Source: Chloromonas sp. AAM2 (lineage: Eukaryota > Chlorophyta > Chlorophyceae > Chlamydomonadales > Chlamydomonadaceae). Taken from it: a stretch of DNA of 38,756 bases. Positions 21,359 through 31,192 of the stretch are shown here, one piece after another. Under the pieces are notes generated by a model. It did no database searches. It saw only the letters and a list, made by a program, of their open reading frames with translations, and was not told the DNA's origin. The DNA is taken from contig QAXH01002107.1 in the NCBI GenBank assembly GCA_004335635.1, positions 1 to 38,756 of the forward strand. The letters run 5' to 3'. Numbering within the stretch: position 1 is the stretch's first letter; the number at the start of each line of letters is the position of its first letter. A program made the position numbers and the translations under genes.

Positions 21359-24300
21359 TCAACCTCCCTCCAGCTGGTAGGCATTGAATTTGAGGTATCG
21401 CAGCTCCTCTGCAGCTGCTGGGAACGGGTGGTCCTCCGGCTGCCCGGCCACCATCAGACAGTAGCTGCGGCGTCTGGCCAGGGCCAGCGCGGAACTGCAG
21501 ATCTCACCGAACACCTATGGACACACGCGACAGCAAGCCACCAGACGTGCATCCAAGGCAGTGGGCTGATCACTTCGGTGCGTAGAGCAGGCTGTGCAGG
21601 AACGGGTTAGCAGATGGGTTGTGTTGTTGCGGTACATGCCAAAGACATGATGAAGCTTGTTAGACAGGCACAGAGAGAGAAAAAAGTTTTGTTTGCACAA
21701 ACCGATCACGACTTGCACTGATTCAGCACGTGACAGACAAGCCAGTACGGGGCCACCGTGTCCTGGTTTGAACCAATTGCTGGCCTGTACACATTGATGC
21801 TGATGTTGAAATAGTCTTCACATTCGTGGTCTTTTTTGCAGTACAATCAACAAAGCCAGGTGGCTGGAGTAGCTGACGCTAGCCCGCCTACCTGTGGTGT
21901 GATGTGACTGCTACACGAGGCAAGAGCGATGATGCCGTTTGGAGCCACCACACGTGCAGCAAGGCTGAACACGCGCTCATAGCTCACCCTGGCCTTGTCC
22001 ACAGACTGCTTGTTGGGTGCAAACCTGTGACGCACAGCTGCTGGTAATGGGTCGATTGTTCAACACGAGCCCCAGGCGATTGATAGCAGTCCAGTGATGG
22101 GGTCGCCTCAACCTGTTCAAAGGAAAGTGGACGTTACTAGGCAAGTGGTGACGTGATAAACACAGCCCACATAACGTGCCATTTGTTCTGCGCCACTGGT
22201 TGCCTGGGCATCGTCCTGCTGTTCTCCAGATATCCAAACACCTGATCGGTGTTTCAGCAACATGCCTATGCTCACACCCAAATCACACTCTCTGGGTCAC
22301 ACACTTACGAGGGTGGGTCCACAACCACGACGTCCCAGCGTTCCTTTCCAAACGCAGCCGCTTCAAGGAAGGCAAAGGCATCAGCAGTCTGCAGGCAACA
22401 AGCAACGAGGACAAGCAAGGCACAGGGAAATCACGTGGAGGCAAAACAGTAGTGGGAGCAACGTAGAGGCAAAACAGCAAACACATCCCCCAGCCTGGTC
22501 CATCACCACCTTACACACATTACAATAGTTGGAATTGTCCCAGAACTGGCAGACATCTTTTTTTTCCCTGTTTGTGCTCGTGTTTTACAGTGTGCTTCCT
22601 CCTGCCTTCCAGCCTGTGATTGTTTGCCATCATGCATTTTGTCTTCCTTGCTTCGGGTACATTCCATCTTATGTCTTTTGACGGCTTCTCTGATGTGAAC
22701 AGGTGTTGCAACACGCAACGGGAGCAAGCAGGGCACACTTGACTTGAAGGAACCACATGCAGGCAGACCGTCAAATGCATCCCTCAGCTCTGTGCGCGTG
22801 TTTTATACCCGTCGCACCTGTGCGTTATGTCTGTGGGCCTTGAGGCCGTTCAGGTCCCAGTTCTGCTCGGCGAATTCAATGGCCACAGGGGCAAGATCCA
22901 CTGTGGTCACGCGCGCAGCGCCAGCCCTGTGCACCACATGGGCAAGATTGAAAGGGCAGCACTGTGACAACCATTCTTGGTACGCTTTCACAATTATCTT
23001 CGGTGCAACACAAACCCCTATCGTGCAGGTCACTAGGCTGCTATCAGGCCAGGCCCACACTTTTGCATGATACGGCAAGCTGTGCCCTGTACACAGAAAT
23101 ATCACTTTTACTGATACCAAGTGGATAGCAGAGGATGTGTGATGCGCCTGACCACCCTTAGCATCAGGTTGGGTGTACCTGGATGGTGATCAATTCATGA
23201 CCATCATGGTAACACAACAAAGCTAAACAGTACAGCTGCCAGCGTGTCATTGTACACCAGCTTGTGGCGTGTGTTTGGTTCTCAGAGCTGATGCCAAAGC
23301 TGTTACCGCATGTCCAATGTTGCAGTCGTTTGGCTAAGCATGCATGTCAGTTTATGCTTCCCTGCCTGCCCATTCACACACCTGCCGGCGTAGATGGAGA
23401 AACCGCCAGTGTATCCGAACACGTTGAGCATCCTCACGCCCGCTGTGCTGCTCTGGTGGGATGTGCATAGCCTGCCCACGGTGGCCCTGTTGTGTCGCTG
23501 GTCTAGAAAGAAACCAGTCTTCTGACCCATCACAATATCAACCTGGACAGGAACAGGAGCGATAGGGAAAGATTGACTGGACCATATCCTCTGCACTGAG
23601 TTCAAAGGTGATCCGGAGTATCATTAAGCACACCGTCTCTTTACACGAGGGGAGGAACTCCAACCCGTTCAACCTACAAGTGAAGGGATTTTGACGCACC
23701 TGGCTAGTAATGGTGGTGGCCACCCCTCGGGGTGCTATCCTATCCTCAAACCTCGTGAGACCCAAGATGGCCTGAAACTCCGCATGGTTCAATGTTCATT
23801 GTCTCTCGAATGTCATGTCTCAACATGAACATTACCAAAGACATACCATTCATCGTAACCGATGACATCACGGCCTCTGACATTGACCAAACGCATCATG
23901 ACAAGTCGAGTAGTCCCTGCAGCAATGCAACTCCCTCTGCCCTGTGATTAGCTCTACTGCACAGCCTGTGGGAATGGCACTACCTTGAACAACGCTCCGT
24001 TCTCCCTGAAGACGACGGGTGTGTTTGGATCCTCGCCGCGCAGCAACCGCCCTCGCACCTCCGACCCGCTCTTGTTCTGAGACACAGTGGGACCGGTGAG
24101 GAATAGCTTGAGGCTCAAGTAAGCAGAGACCTTAAACTATGACAGTACTTGGTTCAGCTGCCACGTCCATGTTAAACATTGTGTCAACAGGGTTCTTGTT
24201 GGCTGAACCTGGCGAAAGAGCATGAACGTAGTGATTTGTTTTCAAAGGACAACCCCAAGATAATCCTGACATGTGTGTGACCTTCGTGTTGTGGACTTGA

Positions 24301-27195
24301 ATAGTGCACCACGACTGGGTTCCACTTGAGTGCATCTCACGAAGGCTGCAGGTAGCGTCCGGCAGGTAGTCATGCCACACATGCGGGCCCAACTCTGCTA
24401 TGCCCTCTCAATACGAGCAAATCATAAGGGCAAGTCGTTAACGTATAGAGTAGATTCATGACGTCATAGTTGTGGGCTAGGGTTGGGAAACTCTAAATGG
24501 AGTGCTTTGTCCTTCCCCCCTGGTTATTGTCTACCTTGAGGTAGACAGTCCTTATGTGCGGGAACCTGGCCACGAGCCACTGTGCAATGGCGTCTGTGTT
24601 GTAGAAGCCCTGCGGCCCCGGGCCGTCCAGCTTGAGCACGGCAGCGTGTGCGTATATGTCGCACACCAGGCCTGGATAACATCGCAGAGCAGCCAAAGCT
24701 GTGATTAGTATCCGCTCAACTACAGATCGCACATCCAAAGCAACTAACGTGGTGACTTGATGCCCGCTCAACAGCTCAACAGTATGGTGTCCGTTCAGGA
24801 CCAGACATCCACTTCAAGACACTTTCACGAGCTTGATATCTCGCATACAATCGCTGTGAACGCACACCTCGGAAGGTGAACCGACACCTGAGAAACAGTG
24901 TGACACTACCAAGAGAACGCCTACACTAAAACTTAGCTGAGGGACACAGTACGAGCCTATCAGGGACCTACAGAGTGAAATCAACTCCGGATTACATGGC
25001 ACACAATACGTGGCATGCACGTGTGCGTATTCAAACGGCCATCACCTGGCAGGCCGTCTCCTTCCCCATTGAATAGTCTGAACCCGTTGGTTGTGTTAGG
25101 GTCGGGGAACACGCGCGAGCGCATGGCCGCAGCACGCTCAACCCTGTGAGTTGCAGAGTGAGAGAGTGAGTGGATGCCTTTTTACATCTGTATCGTCCGG
25201 CAAGTCGAACGGACAATGACTCAAGCTTTCCATACACAACATCATCACACTCGCATTGCGAAGGATTGCTGGTGCCAAGTCCAAACTCCCGCTATCACCT
25301 GGATTTGAACCCAGGTCTATCACCTGCCAGCGAGCCACAACCCCACCTGTGAGCCACCAGGGAGGGATCCAGACGCTCCTTCATCACTGCCATGCTCCTG
25401 AGGCATGGCAGATGCACGCAGTTAGACAGACGCATGGCGCTTGGACATATGACTGCCAAGATCCTGATGCATGGGATTTGAAGACAGGCATGGTCGGTGT
25501 TGGGTGTATGTTGTGGGTGTACGTTGGGTGAATGGTGAATGGATGGCTTAGGTTGGTTGTGTACATTGCGCGTGTGTTGATTGTGTGTGGCAGCCACATG
25601 GGCACATCGACACAGGCGCAAGGGGCCAAACAACTTTGATGCAATGCTTGCTGTCACTGGGGGATGCAACAGAGAATAACAGTAGCTAGTGGCGGCAGGC
25701 TGAAACTGGGGTGTCCGGCAGCACTGGTCCTAGTACTGGTTGCTTTGTCAGCAGTCAGACATGGCCACGTCCTGGCAAGGGCAGTGAGCTCAACTAATGC
25801 AGCAGTGATCATGATTGTACACACAGCCGCACACCTGGCCAGGAACACATGCCAGGCCTACAACAGAAGCGTACCAGGCACTGCTGTGTGTTGCTGCCAT
25901 TGATTGGCATTTCATACCTGAAGGGTATGGGGCTAGTAGGGTCATAGATGCCTGCGGTTGGCGTGTGGGTGCACAGTGTTGACAGTTATCCAACTCCAAG
26001 ACGTAGAGTTACGGCACGTAGTACTGTCCTGTGGTAAAGCTGCACATGATTTGCACGCTTGCAGCCTGCTGGATCTGAGTCTCATCATTGAGGCCAAATA
26101 GTCGTTTTGGTTTGCTGCTGAATTCGTATCCTACCAAGACTAGAGTTTTGCTAGAAATCTGTGCTACGGGGGCTGTGAAGAGCCCAACCCTTGCTAAGGC
26201 AAACAGGGTGTGCACCTGGTACTGTTCTGTGCGCCACGGAAGGGAAGGCTTATGGGCACCAGGCTCATGGTTCTAGTGTTCGGTACCAGACCTTTTGCTA
26301 TAATGTCCCCTGCCTTGTTCTTGATCAGCGCGATGCTCCCTGGCGCGGCGGGGGGAAGCTTTTCAAAGGCCTCTGTGGCAGCAACATGCAAGCTCTGGTT
26401 CTGAACGTCAACACAACAGGATTGCAACTGAGCAAACGTTGCCAGCAACGTTTTTAGTACTTAGTATGGTTGTGTTTTCAGAAAACACAGCTGAAGCAAA
26501 AATGGGAGGACATGTACTGTGGTAGGAGGACATGTACTGTGTCAACCAGTGTGTGCTCTAAGACCGGCTAGCTGCCGTGGCCTGGCAGCAGATTATGCAA
26601 CCTCAAACAAATGCATTTGGCAAAGGACAAACACCATGTACACGTTCAGCAGCTGCGCCAGACAATGTCCGAGGCTATCACACACCACTGATTGCTGTGT
26701 GTGTGATGGGGAGAAGCAGGAAAGGAATGTGTACATGTGCCATCGAACATGCTTTGCATCTACCTGAGAAGAGCCATGGGTGCCCTGCTCTGACGGACCT
26801 CGCAAGGTCCTTGGCTAGCACGAGATGCACGGGCTGCGCATTCAAGCTGTGTATCAGGCTGGGACCCGCAGGCGCCTTCAAGCCAGTGGCCTGCATGTTC
26901 AAGATGTGTGGACCTGTAGATGTGTGTTAAGTGAGCTCTGTTGAACCATGAATACCTTTGCCTAAGCTTCAGGCTTGATAAGTCCTGCCATCATTGTGGC
27001 TCACAAACCAAGTCCAGAGGTGGGCATACGTGGTGTGAGCAGACCTGGTCGTGCATGAACTGCTACTAAATATATATCAGCCAAAGACGTGGCACAAGTG
27101 CAAGTACCTCGGGGCCAGCCGCCAAAGTCGGTTAGAAACCGTCTGTGTTCCCTTACACGACAAAACACGCGAGCACCGCTTTTTAAGTGATGCAT
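21359..27195 (-). CDS. RlmI-like PUA + SAM-dependent rRNA methyltransferase (12 exons, about 458 aa)
   Basis: Probably methylates a cytosine of organellar large-subunit rRNA, as bacterial RlmI does with C1962 of 23S rRNA. Exons: 27195-27108, 26913-26735, 26400-26292, 25951-25918, 25143-25046, 24671-24535, 24076-23984, 23542-23382, 22926-22818, 22388-22309, 22024-21892, 21514-21359. Residues about 45-140 form a PUA-like domain ([14 protein letters not shown] joined to [10 protein letters not shown]). NGEGDGLPG at about 162-170, [11 protein letters not shown] at 252-262, SAM motif NVFGYTGGF at about 286-294, DPPS at 360-363 and SCSSH near 398 match the family order. The first exon gives a short Arg-rich leader that could target an organelle. 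Uncertain points: the start (ATG at 26896 is an alternative), and the exon 2/3 join. The natural donor at 26764 gives the wrong phase, whereas 26735 restores it; a missed tiny exon is possible. Confidence 0.87.
23722..23826. repeat. 105-bp dispersed repeat, copy B
   Basis: Second copy of the repeat at 20863-20967, same orientation, roughly 90 percent identical without gaps. It lies in the intron between exons 7 and 8 of the methyltransferase gene, downstream of the exon 7 donor. Both copies begin at the same base (ACCCCTCGG) and lose similarity after CAACAT, so these may be true element ends. Confidence 0.88.
25178..25375 (-). mobile_element. tRNA-related SINE-like element
   Basis: On the minus strand, 25315-25298 forms a perfect T-arm: CCTGG stem, GTTCAAAT loop, CCAGG stem. 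It contains the RNA polymerase III B box GGGTTCAAATCC. Upstream are two A-box-like stretches, TGGCTCACAGG and TGGCTCGCTGG. No acceptor stem can be paired, so it is not a working tRNA. The sequence continues to GGACGATACAGATGTAAAAA, which resembles a SINE tail and recurs near 7126. It sits in the methyltransferase gene, in the intron before exon 5, in the same orientation as the gene. The boundaries are approximate. Confidence 0.55.
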
Positions 27196-27225
27196 TGCGG
27201 TGCAACTTAAGCCTCACTAGATAAT

Positions 27226-29978
27226 ATGGCTTCTCGGTTTCTTTCAAGTCTAGCCTGTAGCCCATCCGCTCCAAGCTTATGTAGCGCGCGTGTGGCTCGC
27301 CATGCTCCGAGGTTGATAGCGCGACGTCCTCTGCGGGTCAAGGTGTGCTGTCGGAAACCCTGCTCATTTGACAATGTGCAGTTTTCAACACCTCCCTGGA
27401 CGTGTGGCTGCGTGCATGTGCTGCTCAGGCAGCAGCAGACAGTGGAGGGGCATCCAATCCATCTGATGAGGGGCCACAAGCGGTGAGGAAGCTGTCGCAC
27501 TGGCATCTCATGGCCTCGGTCTGCATGAAGACTGGCCATTCCCTGAGGAGCAAACAACTATTGCAATGCATTTGACAGACTGGCTCTTTGCCTGCCTACT
27601 CTCATGAGGCGGCAGGTGCCTGCAGTGTGGCCAGTTGGTGATGAAATCACATGGTTTTGGCTGCACCGGCCAGACACCAGACTTGTCAGTTCACAGTCAT
27701 GACCTTGTCTTGATACAGACAGCTTCCCTTGCTTAGGCCGATGTGTAGCTTCAAATGTGTATGAGACTGCTTTGGGCATGCGTCGTGGCTTTTCGGCGTT
27801 TACTGGTCTTCAATTGTCCATTAATCCCAACACAACAAGCCGCCAACACAAACTTTCCTGCCAGTACCAGTGGCAGCATCTCTGCATTCACGACAGTAGT
27901 CAGGGTTTTCGTTGCGTGATTCATGACGAAGGTCAGCATTGCTGTGTTTGTTGTTGACTACTGTTTGTTCATGTGCATAGATTTCGCTTGGCCGCCGGTT
28001 ACCCGGGCCTGAGATCACCTTTGTGCTGGCTGGCTTCCTCAAGATCGTCACCATTGGGGGTCTGGCCTACTCAGCGCCTGTGGATGCCGTCAGGACAGCA
28101 GCAGGTGGGCGAAGCTGGATGTACCGGACTCAACAGCTGATGCAGGGCACAGGGTGCAGGGAGCTGACGCAGGGCACTTGGCAGGTGGAATAGTCTCGCG
28201 TCCTGAGACGTAAGACGAGGTCGCGGGCACAGAGCAGACATCTTTCATGCAAGGGGCTGGGACAGGCAGCCTGACTCTTGGATGTCTTTTGACAACAGCG
28301 TAGCTACACTTACAACTGGATTCAGATTTCCCGTGATAATCTGAGAGACGATAGGCACCAAGCGAGGTCATGGGCACAGCGCAGACATGCAGGGACTGAT
28401 GCCCTGATGGCATGTGCCCAGCTTAGCAAGCCCAGGGAGAGTGGCAGCCATGGCGAAGTAGCCAAGTAAGCGTAAGACACAGTCGTTTTTATGCGATGCT
28501 TTCGAGCAAACCTGCGAATGCTATGTAATAATGGTGGCCACCTTGTTAACCACTCATGCCAACCAATGCCTAGCAGCTTAGCAGACAAAGCGGTTGCTGA
28601 TGACTGCGGGCGAGTCATGGCCTGCTATCGGTTGTATGGCAAACCTGCAAATGCTGTGTAGCAGCGTGGAGTGCTGCGGGCCGCAGCCATCATGCCAAGC
28701 AGGTATTGCTCACACGCGGTGCAGGGAAGATGTCGCCGTACCTCATGGTGCCTGTGGGCCTAGGTGAGCGCTGAACTGACTGCACTGCCAAGATCTGAGC
28801 TGACTCATCATGGTCATCATCATTACATGACTTTTCATGGTTCCATCCGCGGCTCTGAGCTGACCGCACGAGACTTTTGTAATGGTTGTGCCATGCAATT
28901 TGCCATGTGATATCCCGGTTGGTGCTACGGGTACACCTTGAGAAACCAAGCCTCTTTTGGCCGGTGGATGTTTGTCGTGCTGTGAATTTGTACAGTCGTA
29001 CACATGTGTTGCAAGTACACATAGGCCAGGCGTTTGGTCCGTGTGCTTTTCAAGGTGTGTTATGCATGTCATGTCCTGCCGTCCAATGGCCATTCATCCC
29101 TTGTGGCTTGATGTTCGCCGTGCCCGTGTCCATCCCGTGTGCGCCATTGATATGTGCACTTTGCCTGTCATGGAGTGCAGTCATGTGCTGGGTCGCCAAG
29201 GTGGTGGTGGACAATGAACTACAGACGAGGTAGGGTTAGGGTTAGGGGTTGGTAGGGTTACGCGACGTAGCTGACCAGAGATATCTGTTGGGTAGGCGGC
29301 ACTGACTAGGGCAGAGCCGTCAGGCTACACACCACAACAGCCATTTGTCAGGAACTGGTCTCACTGCCAGTGTCCTCTCATGACCTGACGTGGTAGCCAT
29401 GCGTGGCTAGCTGGGTTTTGCCATGTGGTGAGCCAACTGTGTTTTGGCCTGTCTGTTGTTCCTGCCTGCAGCAAGCGTTTTATGACGGCGTTTGTGGCGT
29501 TTCTAGTCTTCATGTACTTTGGTCTGTACCGGCTACTGTTCAGGTAGTTGGGCTTGAGCCTTTAGTTTGCCATTTGTGAGACAGCTCCACCTCTGCCTTT
29601 GCCACATAGTCGGCACGCAAGGGCTCACAGTGCAAGCCATGGCAGAGCCTCATGCTTGTGCGCTGCATGCAAGTGTGCCTTGCAATGCACGGCCGGTTTG
29701 GGATCGCAGAATTTCAGTCTCAAATACACACCACCACGGAGTACACACCAATCACATGCGATCGGTGCATGTGCTTCTTTTCCAGGTATGACCCGGATGC
29801 CATTGTTGAGCCCACCAGGCGGGGTGTCCCAGGCAGTCGCGTGGCGCAGCTGCGTGCACAGATGGGCGACAGGGACCTGTTGAGTCATGAGGGCCACGGG
29901 CCGTCGGCATCACGCGATCAACGGGACTACGCAGGGTCACAGGGAGGCTGGGTACACAGCAACCGCGGCATGGTCTAA
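27226..29978 (+). CDS. Small three-TM membrane protein with N-terminal transit peptide (6 exons, 197 aa)
   Basis: I do not recognise the family. Exons: 27226-27342, 27981-28104, 28725-28763, 29181-29229, 29472-29543, 29786-29978; all joins keep phase and sum to 594 nt. Residues 1-39 (MASRFLSSLACSPSAPSLC and an Arg-rich continuation, no acidic residues) look like a chloroplast or mitochondrial transit peptide. Hydrophobic segments lie at about 51-71 (ITFVLAGFLKIVTIGGLAY), 85-103 (YLMVPVGLVMCWVAKVVV, built across two exons) and 113-133 (FMTAFVAFLVFMYFGLYRLLF). A polar 64-residue tail follows, beginning RYDPDAIVEPTRRG. An organelle membrane location is inferred. Exon 4's donor lies inside a telomere-like repeat. 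The start codon is 30 bp from that proposed for the divergent methyltransferase gene. A different 3' exon may exist at 30190-30300. Confidence 0.75.
29230..29258 (+). repeat. Interstitial telomere-like TTAGGG repeats at a splice donor
   Basis: Directly after exon 4 of the small membrane-protein gene the sequence reads GTAGGGTTAGGGTTAGGGG, then TTGGTAGGGTTA. The first GT of the array is the exon 4 splice donor. These are about three to four units of TTAGGG with one degenerate unit. TTAGGG differs from the TTTTAGGG of Chlamydomonas and the TTTAGGG of most plants and algae. Confidence 0.85.
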
Positions 29979-30189
29979 GTTGCCATGGTACACAGGCTTG
30001 TGAGCTTTCTGTATGATTCTGCCACCGTGGCACACTCTATAGCCACCCTGTATAGCCACATGCTGGACCTAGTTGGATGTGTTATGACTGTCATTGAGCT
30101 TGTACTCGAGAGGTTGGCGCGGTTTAGCAGCCGATGCTTTGTTGTTGGGTGGTCTGAGTGTCCTTGCATGCCCCATGCCCACTGTGCAG

Positions 30190-30300
30190 GACGGGCGGCG
30201 CCAGAGCTACTATGAAGCGTATGGAGACCAGGAAGGTCCCGGCAGCACAGCCACACTAGATGCACGCAACCCCGCACGCCGCCACCAACGGAGGTTGTGA
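30190..30300 (+). CDS. Candidate alternative terminal exon of the three-TM protein gene
   Basis: After a good acceptor (CACTGTGCAG) an open stretch of 36 codons runs to TGA at 30298-30300. It encodes GRRQSYYEAYGDQEGPG and an Arg-rich end, compositionally like real coding sequence. It starts in phase 0. Exon 6 has phase-0 donors before its stop, after 29951 (GTACAC) or after 29972 (GTCTAA), so splicing would replace the last residues of the 197-aa form with this tail. A TGTAA motif at 30528-30532 lies at a reasonable 3' UTR distance. It could instead be untranslated. Confidence 0.4.
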   Translation, partial: DGRRQSYYEAYGDQEGPGSTATLDARNPARRHQRRL

Positions 30301-30527
30301 TGAGAACAGACAGCCCCCAGCTTTGACTGTCAATCTACTGCTACTGGTCGTAACTATCATAACATATGATAAACAGCTGTGTGTCAAGCAACTGCGGGAT
30401 ACAATCCCGACGTCCAACTGTTGATTTCCAATTATACTCTACTGGTTGTCAAGCACCTGCGGGATAGGGCGTACCATGACGTGACATGTTCAAACGACTG
30501 GACTTCTTACAGGGCGTCAGTGTGTTA

Positions 30528-30532
30528 TGTAA
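30528..30532 (+). promoter_or_regulatory. Candidate poly(A) signal TGTAA (membrane-protein gene)
   Basis: TGTAA on the plus strand, 550 bases after the stop at 29978 and 228 bases after the TGA of the alternative terminal exon. The shorter distance slightly favours use of that exon. A chance match is possible. Confidence 0.3.
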
Positions 30533-30878
30533 TGTTCACGGGTTTGTCACAGCCAGCACATGTTGGCGGATAACAGCAACTACCAAATGTTCACTTGTCA
30601 AACATGCGGTTGACATACAGTCCAGCACACACAACGGTTGCCATAACCAAGCCTTGGATTACAAAAGGTTCAGTTGAACCAGGTCCGATCTCAAGCAGCC
30701 AATCGTACGTCAACCACAGTGGCCAACCAAGCCAACTCGCATGCCCTGGGTTTTCAGTCCCATAGTGAACAGAGCTATTGGTGCCTTGTTTGTTTTAAAC
30801 CAGCACGTTGCTACGGCTTGATTTGCCACGTTTGCTTTGGTTGGCACAGTGTATGCTTTGTTGTACCATTATGCATCG

Positions 30879-30883
30879 TTACA
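30879..30883 (-). promoter_or_regulatory. Candidate poly(A) signal TGTAA (PIH1 gene)
   Basis: TGTAA on the minus strand about 310 bases after the TAA of the PIH1/Kintoun-like gene at 31193. Supported only by motif, strand and position. Confidence 0.3.
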
Positions 30884-31192
30884 AAGCAGCTACAAGGTCA
30901 CCAGAAGAGGAGCAGTGGACATCAGCCCGCAGTGTGGGAGCCGCCCACCGCAGTCGTCATGTTAAATGGCTCGCACTGGCGGTGCCACATTAGCAGTGCA
31001 AGACGTTGGCGTATATCCAAAATTTGATTGCCATGCAATGTGCTATTGCTGACCTGAATGAATGCGAGTCCAGTGATAAGGTAACTGTAAAAAAAAACAC
31101 GAGTTTGCATGCTGGCAACCTGCTGGACCTGCTGGCGGGATCACTTGCTCTCGTTTGGGAGCGTTCATCATGAAAATAATGAGGCCAACACA

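Larger units (their letters stand above)
30301..31192. other. Convergent intergenic region
   Basis: The 3' ends of the plus-strand membrane-protein gene and the minus-strand PIH1 gene face each other here. I find no gene. TGTAA occurs on the plus strand at 30528-30532 and on the minus strand at 30883-30879, each suitably placed as a poly(A) signal for the gene on its strand. An imperfect direct repeat CAAGCAACTGCGGGATA / CAAGCACCTGCGGGATA occurs near 30388 and 30449. Confidence 0.5.

Noticed and set aside
25270..25375. Functional tRNA gene
   Set aside because: The T-arm is perfect but no acceptor stem or anticodon arm of normal geometry can be formed around it.
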